From: Eutreptiella sp. 'Long Island Sound 2002'
Taxonomy: Eukaryota; Euglenozoa; Euglenophyceae; Eutreptiales; Eutreptiaceae
Assembly: GCA_964036045.1 (NCBI GenBank)
Contig: OZ038382.1
Span: forward strand, 105,299,007-105,363,006
DNA length: 64,000 nt
Direction of reading: 5' to 3'
Positions 10,945 to 23,019 of the stretch are shown piece after piece. Both the position numbers and the translations under genes were made by a program. Under the pieces are notes generated by a model that did no database searches, had not been told where the DNA came from, and saw nothing but the letters and a program-made list of their open reading frames with translations. Each line of letters begins with the position of its first letter. Within the stretch, counting starts at the first letter, position 1.

Positions 10945-11029
10945 CTACCCGTGGTTGTGGAGGATGAGATGTGTCACGCTGTTTTGGATACTGGTGCAAC
11001 CGATTCCATTGTGCCTTCATCTTAATCTT
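10945..11029 (+). pseudogene. Gypsy-A protease, N-terminal half
   Basis: In frame with gag and directly after its TGA, the translation reads LPVVVEDEMCHAVLDTGATD and then SIVPSS. This contains the aspartic-protease active site DTGAT, where the element's protease would cut the gag-pol polyprotein. Reading then ends at a TAA where the 15.35-kb insertion starts. The C-terminal half lies at 26380-26631. The six bases AATCTT at 11024-11029 and 26380-26385 may be the target duplication. Confidence 0.65.
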
Positions 11030-11050
11030 AGCAGATTGGGGCCATGCGAA

Positions 11051-11506
11051 GCAGGCGACGGTGAAATGCGGCAGGGAGCGACAGGAAGGCGACAGGGTGG
11101 CGACAGGAAGACGACAGGGTGGCGACAAGAAGACGACAGGAAGGATGCAGGAAAGCGGCAGTAAAGCGACAGGAAGCGACAGGCAGGCGACAGGAAGGCA
11201 ACAGGGGAGCTGCGACAAGAGGCAAACAAGAGGTCAACAGGGGGGCGACAGGGTGGCGACAGGCTGGCGACAGGGGAGCAACAGGAAACAAGACATAGCG
11301 ACAGGGTAAGCGACAGGAAAGCGAAAGGAAGATGACAGGAGGGCAACAGGGCTAGCGGCGACAGGGAAGCGACAGGGAAGGGACAGGGGAGAGCAACAGC
11401 AGAGCGACAGCAGAGCGACAGGAGAGCAACAGGAGAGCGGCAGGGTGTCTCTTTGCGACAGGAAGGCGACAGGAAGGCGACAGGGGTGCAACAGGAGAGC
11501 GACAGG
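11051..11506 (+). repeat. GCGACAGG minisatellite, left array
   Basis: Dozens of imperfect units of about 8-11 bp built on GCGACAGG with short A/G linkers. Long antisense frames here (rich in the motif LSPSCRLPVA) are translations of the repeat, not genes. The array sits a few tens of bases inside the left edge of the insertion. Confidence 0.9.
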
Positions 11507-12098
11507 CTCGTAGAGGAGGACAAGGGAGACAAAATATTACATGGATTTCTATATAGGTGGATATATGTGAAGAAAATGAGAACCAATATTTTACATTTAT
11601 TTGGATTCTTATTAAGGTGTCATTTCATTGTTTCAGGAATAGACTTTTGGCGTTTGGTGGATTTTGATCATTTTGGGAATCACTGCATTACAATGTTTTT
11701 CAACAGAACAATATCTTTGCCTTGTGACATAAAGATGGTTTAAGTGAATAGCTAGCAGCAAGCAAGCCGACCGGTAATCCCTAGTCCCAACGGCAATCCC
11801 GATATGAGGAAAATGGTGTACAGGTGTGCAATTTACAACTGTTCAATTTTGTTTTATGTTTGTTCCGTTTGATTAAGATTAGTGGTTGAATTCTTCCGTC
11901 TGTTCTGTGTGTGCAGGGCGACACAGGAAGCAAGTGAAGAAGAAGGAGAAAAAGGACAGGATGGAAGAATATGGAGACAGAAAGAAGGTGATGAATAAGA
12001 CGAAGAAGGAGCACAAGAGGAAGAAGCAGAGAAGAGAAGAAAGAGAAGAAAAAGAAAAGAAGACGCAGCCGAGGTCCGAGGTCTGCTTCCCACTGCTC
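11507..12098. other. Unassigned sequence downstream of Gypsy-B
   Basis: AT-rich DNA (11520-11760) followed by a strongly purine-rich GA/AAG stretch on the plus strand (about 11925-12075). In the direction of Gypsy-B transcription this is where a 3' LTR should be, but nothing here matches the sequence next to the Gypsy-B PBS. No gene is seen. Confidence 0.45.
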
Positions 12099-13519
12099 CT
12101 AATGAAGCTGCCGCTGCCGCAGTGTGTGTTGGATCTGCTGCTGCTTGCTGCTGTCGCTGCTGCTGCTTGCTGGTGCTGGTGCGGCTGCAGCTCGCTGCTG
12201 CGGCTGGTGCTGCTGATGTATGCTCATGGTGCTGCTGCTGCTGGCTGGTGCTGGTGCTACAGCTTGCTGCTGCTGCTGCTGCTGCTTGCTCTGAATGTTT
12301 TTTGAATATTCCCGCGTGCTGTAGCTTGTAGCTTGTAGCTTTGCACGAACAGTTTCACGCTCCTGAACTAACCTCATGAAAACGGCCCCTGCATCCTCAC
12401 AGCCATCCGCGTCTGTGTATGGGGCCGCATCACCAAATCCCACGGCGTCCCTCCCAAACACCAGGCGGTGGGGGGAGAAGGGGGAGACGGGCACAGGGAG
12501 GTCGTTCAAACCTCACAAGGCAAGGGGCAAAGCCGTCACCAAGGACTATCTCCTGCCCTCCAGGAAGGTTCGCAGCGCATCCTGCGCTGCTTGTACCGCT
12601 TGCTCAGCACGACCGTTACTCTGGGGGCGGTATATGATGCTTTTATGCATTTCAACTCCACTGAGCATGCACAGGGTGTTAAGAAAATCAGAATTAATGA
12701 TGGAAGCATTGTCACTCATTATCCTGTCTGGGTTCCCCATGAGGAAAGTACAGCGGGACAGAAAAAGTTCAGCCACCCGCTTACTGGTAAGGCCCTGCTT
12801 CCGGCACGGAATCGCCAGCACATACCCTGTTAGGCGGTCCACTATCATGAATTCATAATCCACCATTTCGCCACTGCAGGGGTGTTTAACTGGGGGGGGG
12901 TCGAACAACTCCATAGATACATCAGAGAACACATGAGAAGGTATGGGCAAACTGTGACAAACCTTGGGGTGCAATCTGAAACGAGCTTTGGTCGGACCAC
13001 ACACACATGGCATGGACTGATGGCCTGAGAAACACAGTCAGTCCATTCAGTTCGCGTACCAGTACTACTGGCATGACAAATATACCTTCTGTCCAAGAGT
13101 TCCCGCGACTTCTCCATCCCAGGGTGAGCAAAACTGTGCACATCTCGCAGAATGTCGTCCACCAACTGCGCAGGCACGCACACCTTACCCTGAATACCAA
13201 GAAAAGGCCTGTCTGACTCTGGGTTCTGCACCACATAACCCTCCTTCGTGGGTTCCTCACAGGCTGCACGGTAATGATGCTTATACTGGGGATCCTTGAC
13301 ATAATACAAATGCCAATTGGAATACAACACCTTGCAAGCAGGGGGCATCTTCACAGCAGTGCAACCAGCAATCAATGCATGGGCTGTACGATTAGACCCC
13401 TGAGTTAAGACACGCCTCGCAAACTGCTGTCTGGAGTGGTGTTCATGCACAGGACGTCGCCGGGCACCCCCAGTTTGTGCAGAACCAGATACGCAAAAAC
13501 AAGTGGCATTTGAGCACAC
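12099..13519 (-). pseudogene. Gypsy-B integrase
   Basis: The frame 13519-12845 contains the H2C2 zinc-binding domain (HSFAHPGMEKSRELLDRRYI, then CHVC). The frame 13013-12546 contains the catalytic core with Asp in FSDVSMELF, Asp in RIMSDNASI and Glu in SNGRAEQAV, the D,D-35-E triad that joins element DNA to the target. The frame 12509-12099 continues with SPHRLVFGRDAVGFGD, a typical post-core segment, and ends in Gln/Ala/Ser-rich repeats. Frameshifts separate the three frames. The C-terminal repeats come from a CTG/CAG expansion. Confidence 0.75.
12126..12300 (-). repeat. CTG/CAG triplet-rich tract
   Basis: Interrupted CTG units on the plus strand (CAG on the coding minus strand) with a pure run near 12268-12291. 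On the minus strand it encodes QQQQQQQ and Ala/Pro/Ser repeats at the end of the Gypsy-B integrase frame. Confidence 0.85.
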
Positions 13520-13651
13520 TCAAAATACCTGAGACTCATCACCATGGTCAGAGCTGGTCTCCAAGGCGGAGTCATGATAATCCTTGAGAAGGTCCTGCAA
13601 TGCAGAAGCAGCTTCAGTCACTGGACCCACAGAGCCGTCATCCTCAGAGCC

Positions 13652-14467
13652 TTAGGACATAAAATCAGGGGTGAGAGACATACACGAGGGAACAGACATA
13701 ACAGGCGCAGGAAATACATCAGTAGAGGGTGAGGAAGACACACAAGACAGGTCGTGGTTTTCTTGTAGCCGTGCTGCAGAAAACAATGCAGTAAGAACAG
13801 ATGATGCGACCTGTGCACCCTGCAGACGCCGTTTATCAGCAGCAAACTGGGCCCGCCTGGCCTGCATGTTTTCCCCGGGGTCCACAATGGCAGTGTCAGA
13901 CAGCTGATCAAGCTCCCACCCCCTTTCCCTGGCCTCCCATATCACAACCACCTCCAAATCAGCCTCTGAGCCGTGAAAAGTGGTGTCATCAGCGACACCA
14001 GCAGGATAAGAGCACCTGCTTAACCCATCAGCGATCATATTGTCAGCCCCCGGTTTTTAAACCACTACAATGTTGTAGCGGCTTAAAAACTCGTGCCAAC
14101 GCCCCCTACGCCCCAGTAGCCCAGCCATGGTACAAAGATCTTCTTTGTATCATGACTCCAGTGACTTGTGATCTGTAAACACAGTCACTATACGCCCTCG
14201 AATCAGACTCTTAAACGTTAAGAGACATGAGACGAACCCATATGTCTCTTTTTCCTGAACTCCCCACAATCCCTGTCCCTTTTCCAGCTTGCGACTGAAA
14301 AAAGCGCAAGGCACCCACTGTCCCTGCTCATTCTGTTGTTCCAACACTGCTCGCACACCGAAATCAGAGGCATCCACATGAATGGCATACTCCCCATCGG
14401 CTGTAGGTATATACAAGGCAGTATTTTCGCAGATGGCATCCTTCAGCCTGGCAAAATTCTCCCTCAT
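13652..14467 (-). pseudogene. Gypsy-B RNase H and connection to integrase
   Basis: The frame 14467-14150 has the RNase H catalytic Asp in IHVDASDFGVRAVLEQQ, the CAFFSRKLEKGQ segment, a Glu in VQEKETYG, and VFTDHKSLES. A stop follows, then the frame 14038-13652 begins with MIADGLSRC, the usual RNase H end (normally ADALSR), and runs into an uncharacterised linker before integrase. RNase H degrades the RNA template during cDNA synthesis. Confidence 0.7.
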
Positions 14468-14476
14468 CAGAGGGGT

Positions 14477-15510
14477 TCAGATGATAAAATTCTCCTCCTT
14501 CTTCAATACGCACCTGCCCTTACCACCTACGGGCTTGGCTGTGACGTGAGAATATTTACCATGCAGACTGTCCATTAGGGGGGCTGCTAGGGCTGTGTAA
14601 GTGGGGATGTAAATGGAATACCAATTACACACCCCTAAACCCCCTTTCATCTGTTTTGATGTGGTGACCATGGACTCAGTCCATTCCTTGATTGCCGCCA
14701 CATTGGAGGGGCTGGCTTACGCATGCCGCCTTCCAAAATGTGGCCACAGTACTTAACCCTCCCCATAAACATGTGGCATCTTTCCGGCTTGACCTGCAAA
14801 TGGCAGTCAGCCAGTGTCCTGAGCAGCGCCCTCACTTGGATATAGTGCTCCTCAAGTCCATGGCTATCTAACAATTTACCCTTACCACGTAAGTGTGGGG
14901 CGGTGCCAATCAGGATGTCATCTATATATGCCTTCGCACCTAGTACCTGATGATGTGCCAGGCACCAGGATACCATGTGCTGGAACGCCGACGGCCCTAC
15001 CTTCACCCCCATTGGCAGGACGTTTCACTCATATACCCCAGAATGAGTGCAGAAGGCTGTAAGGTGCCGACTGCTCTCCTCTAGGGGCATCTGGTCGAAC
15101 CCAGTTTCCAGATCTAAAAGAGTCCAGAGGTGGATTTCTGCCTGCCCACAGAGGGTGTCCTCAATTACCTGCAATGGGAAATCATGTCCCTTGAGAAATG
15201 AGTTCAGATACCGGTAATCAATAACAAGCCTCCACTTGTTTACCCCTGGTTTCCGAAATAAAAATCCACGAGCAACCCACTTAGAGCGGGAATCCCGGAT
15301 CCAGCCCTTCTCCATAAATTCTCTGACTTTATCTCCGAGTACCTGCTCCGTGATCCCAATCACACGGATCGCCTTGCAGGCCCGAGGCTCTGAATCAGGC
15401 AGCAAGTGTAGTTTACACCATCCGTGTGGTCCGCGTTTCGCTGCATGCGCTCCAATTTCTTTATAAGTGTTTCCATCCCTGCGAAACACTGAGTTTTCAA
15501 ACTCCTTCAA
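14477..15510 (-). pseudogene. Gypsy-B reverse transcriptase
   Basis: The frame 15510-15025 covers fingers and palm (KWVARGFLFRKPGVNKWRLV, IDYRYLNSFL, LLDLETGFDQMPLEESSRHL). A single TGA at 15025-15027 replaces the Trp expected in this position. The same frame resumes with NVLPMGVKVGPSAFQHM and the catalytic YIDD box in KAYIDDILIG, then YCGHILEGG. A frameshift near 14700 leads to VAAIKEWTES and the connection domain. It made cDNA from element RNA when intact. Confidence 0.75.
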
Positions 15511-15522
15511 CAGTTTATCCCT

Positions 15523-16302
15523 CTACTGTTGACGCTCCCGGATTTCCCCATCAGCTTCAATGACTGATTGTATACACCGGTCACGTGCATGGAATAGCTG
15601 CTGAGGAGGAGACTGCTCTGAAAATTGAGAGCCCCGCAACACTGTTGGGGCTGTCACATTATCAATCCAATCAGAAATCTGACGATTCTTTTTTTCTTTT
15701 GGATTACCAACAGTATGATACAATGATTGAGTGTCAGGCAATGAAGGAGAAGCAACAGCACTGTCATATATCTCCTCACTCTTAATGGCAGCCACTGTCA
15801 ACGGTGGTCTGGCATGATCAGCGAGGCATCCTTCAGCAAGATTGTGAAGATCTGTGGTGAAAATGACAGAAGGAGGGGTATCAGTCGGGGGAGGAAGCAT
15901 TTCAGAGAGGATTGTCACATCAGGAACGACAGATGCACATACATGCACAGGGGGTGAGACGGATGCGTTCCTGTCTCTATCCCCGAGCAGAGAGGAAGAG
16001 GATATAGGCACTTGGCCTTTGGAGGAAACCGCATCTACAGCGGCAACTGAGGACTGTAAGATGTCCGCACAAATGGGCAAAGGGAGCTGTCCATCCCTTG
16101 CTAACTGCTCACCTTTTGCTCTCCAGACTTTTCTGGGCTGTCCCACTGGCCTCTTGGGCCGACCAGCAACAGGTACAGACTGGCTGAGCTTCCTGGAAGC
16201 TGGCCCCTTCCAGTCTGTGACGTTCATACCATCCTGATGACGTCCCAGAGCATCAGAAATCACCATTCGGGTGCAGGAGCCTCCCTCCTGAGGGTGCAAC
16301 AC
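15523..16302 (-). pseudogene. Gypsy-B linker between methyltransferase-like domain and RT
   Basis: An open frame of 259 codons with no recognised motif, rich in Pro, Ser and Val. Its TAG stop (15523-15525) is a single codon: the frame continues directly into the RT reading (RDKLLKEFENSV). It overlaps the end of the preceding frame by about 40 bases, probably because of a frameshift. It is a spacer of the pol polyprotein rather than a separate gene. Confidence 0.5.
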
Positions 16303-17345
16303 CCCCCACTTATCCTAAAAGAGGACCTCCCTGGCAGGAAATCCCACGGTTCAACAGCAATCTCCCCCAACGCAGGGAACCAGGATTCCCTCTTCCGGAC
16401 GGGCACAACTGCAATACCCCTATTCCCTTCCCAAAACACCTTCTCAACAGCCATTTTCAAATCCGTGGCCAACGGATGTAAAAACAGTGTCTCGTTCCCC
16501 CATGGGATGTAAAACCCTCTCCTCTCTCTACGTTTCTCCCCTTTATCTAACTGCAGACGTGTTGGTCTGTCCCACTGTTCACACGTAGGTACAAACTCCG
16601 CACCTGCCCAATCCAATACGTTACGTCTCCACTCTGGAGATAATACATACTGTCCTGTACAAAAATAATAGGATCTCAGGGCCAAGCGGAACTTCACCTT
16701 GGCCACACTTACGCCTCTAATTCGGGCTTCGTCCCTCAACTGCTTGCGGCGCCTGGATGCAGTGCGGCTAGATAACTGGAGTCTCTCCTTGTACAACCTG
16801 CGCACACGCGCAGCGAGAAGCGCTTGAACATATGATGTGTGCTGTTTTCCGTCTGCCGGCTGCATTCCGGATTCCAGAATCAACTCTTCACCACAGGCAG
16901 GGGGGATGTCTTGAGATACGACCCTATCACCTATACCCCATACATGTAAGAAATATTCAATATTCAACATAAATGCTGCAGCCTCAGTGTATACTGGTGG
17001 CTGGTAAGGGCTGGAGGTTAATGGTATAGATCTCAAAGCATCAGCCAGAGCTAACTCTGTTTGAATATGGGATACCACGTCAATGGTTGGCCTATGTGGT
17101 ACACTCACAATTGGATTGGAGTCCTGCATCGGGACTTCAGGCCGCTGTTGTGGCAAAAGCAGAAGTGCTGCCAGCACATATGTACAAGCAGCAGACCCAA
17201 TAGTCTGCTCTGTGAAAGCCTCATCAATATGGCCCACCACTGTGGGCATTTGGCCTCGTCTATCATACAACTCATGACCCCTGATGGAATATGAGGGCTT
17301 GTATGGTCTGGACATAAGGCTGATGATTTTGCAGCACAGAGCCAC
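16260..17345 (-). pseudogene. Gypsy-B pol region with degenerate methyltransferase-like domain
   Basis: The 361-codon frame has an uncharacterised N-terminal part with basic helices (RRLYKERLQLSSRTASRRRK). Its C-terminal 130 residues match the pattern of the methyltransferase-like domain in the other elements: YVLSPEWRRNVLDWAGAEF, then FLHPLATDLKMAVEKVFWEG, then GIAVVPVRKRESWFPAL. The NPPF motif position reads HPLA (codons at 16467-16478), so the catalytic motif is lost. It lies between protease and RT, as in Gypsy-A, -C and -D. Confidence 0.5.
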
Positions 17346-17684
17346 AGCCTTTGCCAGCGTACAAATATCACCCAGAAGAGTGTACAGTCCACTCAGCTCA
17401 GGCTCATCACCATTAGACGGCAGGGTAGGTGCCTGCCAGCCTAGATGTCACAAAACTGATGACTGCTCAGGTAACTCAGGGCCACTGCACAACCCTGCAG
17501 GAACTGTCCCAGTTGAATCAGTAGAATTAACCACCCCTGATCCAGCTACAGCAACATAACTATCAACTACGGACTGTGATTCTGCGCTTTTTTTTTAATT
17601 AAATTCTGCAACACCTCAGAATTGACTGGAGTGTCAGGACCATTGTTGGACCCTACTTGCACCACTGTGTGTACCAGAGATGCA

Positions 17685-18311
17685 TTATGCGCATGCACAG
17701 GTATTTGTGCTATGGGTATATCTGTTGGAGAACATGTACCTGGAACTGCAGGGCTGGGCAGAGTTGGGGACTCTCCTGTTGGTCCTGAAATTCTGTTCCG
17801 TCAATTGACCCTGTGAAGGCAAAAGAGAAAGACCATAGCAGGTGGGGAATGGGTACCCCAAAATGACACGAGGACCCACAGAGGGAAGATGGAGGAATGC
17901 ATCTACACAACGTGGCACCACCATTCCCTGGCTGGTGTAGACTGGCAGCAAAACAGTTACTCGAACTCCAACCTTACCACCTTCTAGGCTCAAATTCCCT
18001 GCACCCAAGACGTTGAACTGGACGTCAGCATCCTCACTGTACCTCTTGTCAATGAGTTCCCAGCCCACAACACCAGGTATTTCACAGCCTGTATCTATCA
18101 AGGAGTGAATGTCATATGGACTGGCATCAGGATACCTATCGAGCAGGTACCTGGCTTGCACTATTATCCGCCTCTTGTGTTTCACACTGAGGCCTGGGCG
18201 CGGATCACACACGACCTCTAATTCCTGTCCCAACAACTCCACTTGCTGCAGATACGCATGCTCCCATGCTGACTCGTAAGCCACCCGAAATGGTTGGCGT
18301 ACAGTGAACAA
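17685..18311 (-). pseudogene. Gypsy-B protease
   Basis: A 208-codon frame with an aspartic-protease active site in SLIDTGCEIPGVVGWELI and the later hydrophobic-Gly motif RVILGYPFPTCYG, the retropepsin pattern. The N-terminal part (YESAWEHAYLQQVELLGQE) is not recognised. The frame opens directly after a TAG at 18330-18332. Gag ends in a different frame nearby, so a frameshift has blurred the gag-protease junction. Sequence from 17684 to 17346 connects it to the methyltransferase-like frame and has no motif of its own. Confidence 0.6.
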
Positions 18312-21300
18312 CGGACCGCTCTTAACTCGCTACCCACGTCCCTTTTTCTGGGTTTTCCTGCTGGCCTTATAGCCTTCAGCTTTCTCTGATACTTCGTGAA
18401 GCAACCATCAGGCTTATGATTGGTCTTATCACAATGTGGGCAAGGGGGATGCGGTCCCTTAGGGGCATTCTGAGAGGGTCTATTTCTGCCTCCTTGCGTT
18501 GCTGGCCGTCCCAGCCTGGACAATAGGGTGTTGGGCACCTTGACACCCTTGGGAATCAATTCAGGATGTGCCACCCAACAGTCCTTGATCATGTGACCCT
18601 TTCGTCCGCATTCATGACAAACCACATCCTTCTTTTTGTCCATCAGTGCCAACACCTGTGTCTCATCAGGCTCGAACTCCACCTGGGAAACTGCGGAATC
18701 GGGCTGAGGGGGGTTGTCACCCTCAATACTTGCTTGGAGCTGATTGAGCCTGCTCTGCCCTGGACCAGTTTGATTTCCCTTACGCCAATGATTCTGCTTA
18801 TTATGGGCTTTATCCCTAGCCAAGGTTGAGACATTAGTACAAGGAGGATCTTCAGATACTTGTGTTCCTTACCATGCTTCTTCTCCTCCAAATGCATCTT
18901 GTAATTATAGGAATCCTGACGAGGGCCCAATGCATCTAAAAACTGGTCATGGGCTGCCTGGTGGGTCACCCTCCCTTAACACGCACACCGTAGTAACACC
19001 AATCAACCATAAACGCCGCAGCATCTAATGCTGTGGGTTTGGAGGGCAATTCGATGGCCTTCAAGGCATTAGAGATGACATCAGGATTGGCTCGCCTGAA
19101 AACCTCAGGCCTTACCATTGCCTTCATTACTTCATAACCCTGACACCTGCGCACAATACGTTTGGTGAACTGTGCACCAAGCTTTGCTGGTATGATAGCA
19201 CGCAGTACGCGGCGTTGCACTGCCTCTCCCAAACCCCTGCCCGCATCATTATCCCAGATGCGGTATTCCTGCCACCATTGAATCCCAGTTTCCCTAGATC
19301 CGTCCCAGTGAGGAACTGTGGCCAGGGCCTGTCTCTGAGTCAGGGTCTTATGGTCCAAAAATGGGCTGGATAGATTACCAAACAATCCAGGACCTGGCTG
19401 TGATCCTACTGGGTATGGTGCAGAATCCTCCATCTCATTGTCCTGACTGTACGGGGAGACCTCCACAAATACGATACCTAGACCCTGATGTACCCCACTG
19501 GGCTTCATGTTTGGGAATTTTGAGCCATGCGCTGACCCACCACTGAACTTGAGGGGGGCATATGGATCAAAAAACAAATTGGAGTCAAAGAATCTTAAAT
19601 CCAATCCCTTGCAATGACGCCAATCCCCTTTTGGATCTGCAGAAGCGGGGAGTGTACCAGGATGGCGGGGTACAGCATCAGACTTGACTGACTGCTCACT
19701 CTCAGAGTAGTGTGAAGCAGGTGCAGCTCGACGTACAGGCCGAGAATGAGATGTCGCACAGGAGGTGGGAGTAAAAACTGGCTGGGTCTGTCTTGACAAA
19801 TCATATGCATGCACAGGTAACCCATAAGGATGATGTACCTTTGGATTTTCCTTCGCCGCTGAGGCTCGTGGATACCCGGATTCGAGACCCACTTCTGATT
19901 CATTGAATGCATCATGGTGAGAAGCATCTCTCTGAGACAGGGAGGGCTGAGATGACAACGAGTTGCCTGTTGGATCCACACCAAAAGTGACACCTCTGGG
20001 ATCCTTAGGCCTTGAGGCTGCAGTGGGTGCAAAAAAAGACCCAGGCAAGCCACTTGATTGATGCATGGTTGTCACATGAGATGTTAATTCACTCCTGAGT
20101 GTCTCCCTTGCATTGTCTACACTTGACTTATGCTGTTTGGAGGCTGCAGAAATGTCATGTCTGATTGCTGCACAATCTTGCATGCACCGCAATACATCTC
20201 CCTGCACCTTGTTAACCTGTTCACTTACCAAAGTGTATGCACGCTGCACCTTTACCAAGGTCAGCCTTTCAGTAGTAGGAGTGGACACCTTGGAGGATGG
20301 ACTCGTTCCACCACTACTCACCGTAGGCAACTTAGCCTTTAAATGCTGCAAGATAGTCTCATTTGACTCACAATCTATCTTGAGCTTTGCAAGTCCCAGC
20401 TTGAGCTCACTGAGCTCGCTCACATGTCCCTTGAAATGCGCACCCAACTGACCCAATTCTGGCACATGCTTGACGTCATACACGGTCAAGCATTCTTCCA
20501 AACCACTGAAACATTCCCTTATGGAATCAAACTGCCTCTCCAAAAGCTGAACTTCAGCTGAAAGAGAATAAACCTGAATGTCCATCCCTTCACCTGGAGT
20601 CTTCAAAGGGGAAGCACGTTGCACTCCTCTCTTACTCTCCAATGCATCCACACGCTCAGTGAGAAGTGAATCAATTGTTCCAACCTCACCCGATCCCCTT
20701 GCCGGGCTTGTTGCTCCATGGATAGTTCAGGAGGCAAGGACTGTACCTCACCGGTTAATAGTGACGTTGCCTTTCCAACTTGTTCCTCAACATAATGGAT
20801 TGTTTTTTGCACATGAGTTGTTAAATCAAGTTGAAACTCCGAGAGGGTGCCTTTTAAGGAAGTCATTTCTCCACCCAACATGTCAAAGCTCAACTTGAGT
20901 TGACCCAATTGTATCTCTATTTCCTCTACCATTGCACCGAATCGACCAAGTGATTGGTGAAGTGCCTCTTGTTCTTCTCCAATGATATCCACCAATTCAC
21001 TAGTCGATTCAACTGACTCTCTCAATTCACCAAGCTGAGCCAAGGCATTGGTTGGCGCAAGATTACATGCAGACAATTGAGCCTCAAGGTCTGAAAGGTT
21101 TGACTGGCAAAGCAAGCCAAGCGGACCATGTTGTTCAGCAACTCGTTGCAATTCGCCACCACGTTCATCAACCAATTGTCTCAATGCTCAGCCTTCTCCA
21201 TATACTCCATCAACATGTTGTTGCACTTGGCCTTCAAAACGGTCCAATGCATTTTCAGCCGAACGCATGGTGAGCGCCGTTGTACGATGAAAAGCATAAT

Positions 21301-21796
21301 GATCATCACGTAACATGCTAAGGGCTCTTGTAACTTCACCCACTTGTTGTAGTGCCAGGTCATTGTTTGCAGTCCACTCAGCCACTCCGATTCTTTCGTG
21401 TGGTTCTCTAAATTCATTGACGAAACGAATTCTCCCAAAAGCACGATACCCCCAGCCACTAGGAATGGTATGATGAACAAATTGTGGTATTTGATGTACC
21501 ATTTGATACGATTGTTTGGGTTGTACAATATGACGTTGTGGGGTATCTTGAAGTTGTGGGTGGAATGGTGGTTGATGTTGATTATCATGATGATGTTGGT
21601 GTACAACCATTTGATTTGAACTCTCACCATCTTCACTAAGATGCAATTCTCCAACCTCTTCATTCATGGGTTGACCATCATGAAATTCGATCACATTGAT
21701 TGAACATTGGTTGCATTCATCGCTGTGAAAGTATTCTTGCATCTCTCCATGAAGTTCAGGGTCGACATCCTCAATGTTCACATGATACTCCTTCAT
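18218..21796 (-). pseudogene. gag: Gypsy-B gag
   Basis: Read leftwards from the PBS, the frame 21796-21188 has a His/Gln-rich middle (HQHHHDNQHQPPFHPQ). The frame 21184-20603 is Leu/Glu/Gln-rich and looks like a coiled coil (LAQLGELRESVESTSELVD). The 561-codon frame 20651-18966 has more coiled coil, then the capsid-like part (RETGIQWWQEYRIWDNDAG, RRVLRAIIPAKLGAQFTKRI). After a stop the frame 18823-18218 carries two zinc knuckles, CHECGRKGHMIKDC and CPHCDKTNHKPDGC. Gag packages element RNA. Breaks between frames are single shifts or stops. Confidence 0.65.
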
Positions 21797-21817
21797 TATT
21801 GTTGTGGATCAAGAAAT

Positions 21818-21829
21818 CCTCTGCTACCA
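21818..21829 (-). promoter_or_regulatory. Gypsy-B primer-binding site
   Basis: TGGTAGCAGAGG on the minus strand, complementary to an initiator tRNA-Met 3' end and identical to the Gypsy-D site. It lies 22 bases before the first gag ATG. A CA dinucleotide four bases upstream (21834-21835, minus strand) would be the end of the 5' LTR. Confidence 0.7.
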
Positions 21830-21833
21830 ATAT

Positions 21834-22650
21834 TGTTTCGTAGTGTCAATGATGTTTTTCACTAACCTTCCAAAGGAATCAATTGCCCAAAGTCCACAGG
21901 AAAATATTCCACTCGATGAACACCAAGAAGACAAGCAGAGTAAATGCGATGGGAAAACGAATTAACAATGATCTCAATGATGATCCCAATATCAATGAAG
22001 AAATCCAAGGATTCAAAATGCGCTTAAATATGTACAAAACACCCAAGTTGATTCAAGTTCAAATTCATTGAAGAGTCCATCCTCTCAAAAACAAACATGA
22101 AAAGACATGAGTAACAATGTACATTAAAACACATGGTGAAAGGGCATGCATCCTTGTATTTGACACAACAAAACATCAATGCGAATGAGGGATTCTTAAA
22201 GATAAATGAACCACAACTGTTCACTACCATTCAAACACAATTCCCACATGTTTGTACGTGCACATTGCATCACCAAACCTATAATCTGCACATGGCGAAA
22301 GCAAAGTAGCACAACAAACATGTACACATACAACAAGTCAATGGCATATACCATACATGCACGAAAGAACAAATATGCAAGCATATGCACGTGTTTGTGT
22401 GTGTCAACACAGCAAATTCAACATAAAATGATACGATGATCCTTGTTACGACTAACGGCGTACATGTACTTCGATGTACGACAGTAGTCAAACCTCCAGC
22501 CGCATGATACCAAGAAATGACTGTCGCTGGCCAGATCTGAAGCATCGGTGTAGATGGACAGGCCAAGCAACTGGAATCTGTCAGATTTACCTCCATTAAA
22601 ACAGTCTTTCTACTCTCCATCTCCGCGACTCGTGTGCCTGCGATTAACTG
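21834..22650. other. Probable Gypsy-B 5' LTR or leader, unpaired
   Basis: By position this AT-rich stretch should be the 5' LTR of Gypsy-B read on the minus strand, but I found no second copy. Near 22500-22590 the minus strand in one frame reads LSIYTDASDLASDSHFLVSC, reminiscent of an RNase H start (TDAS), so a fragment of another retroelement may be embedded. That resemblance is weak. No gene is called. Confidence 0.3.
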
Positions 22651-22730
22651 ATGCAAATGGCCTGCGACTCAGGCACACGATCCCATCCTGCAACAGGCAC
22701 AGCAATTAAGCACTACGGGATTTTTACAGA

Positions 22731-23018
22731 GTGTCATTTGCGTGTTCGCCTGTGCTGTGAGTGTGATTTGCGTGTCGGTGCATGCTGTGAGTGTCGTTTG
22801 AATGTTTCTGCGTGCTGCGAGTGTCATTTGAGTGTGGGCGCGTGCTATCAGTGTCATTTGAGTGTCGGCGCGTGCTGTGAGTGTCATTTGAGTGTCGGCG
22901 TGTGCTGTGAGTGGCATTTGAGTGTTGGCGCGTGCTGTCAGTGTCATTTGCGCGTCGGCGCGTGGTGTCTGTGTCAGTTGAGTGTGGGAGAGTGCTGTGA
23001 GTGTTCCTTCAGTGTCTG
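22731..23018 (+). repeat. 30-bp tandem repeat coding a 10-residue Cys-rich repeat
   Basis: Nine to ten units with an exact 30-base period, consensus near GTGTCATTTGAGTGTCGGCG plus CGTGCTGTGA. Because the period is a multiple of three, the frame 22651-23019 translates to repeats of CHLSVGACCE throughout. There is no signal peptide or flanking domain, so this is more likely a minisatellite than a gene. Confidence 0.8.
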
Positions 23019-23019
23019 A

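Larger units (their letters stand above)
12099..21829 (-). mobile_element. Gypsy-B: minus-strand Ty3/gypsy retrotransposon
   Basis: From the PBS at 21818-21829 and running leftwards, the minus strand carries gag, two zinc knuckles, protease, a methyltransferase-like domain, a linker, RT, RNase H, the integrase zinc-binding and core domains, and a polyQ-containing tail. The order is that of Ty3/gypsy. Stops and frameshifts interrupt it, but all domains remain recognisable. LTRs could not be paired: bases after 21834 (the putative 5' LTR end, read leftwards) do not recur near 11-12 kb, so the 3' LTR may be lost. Confidence 0.75.
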
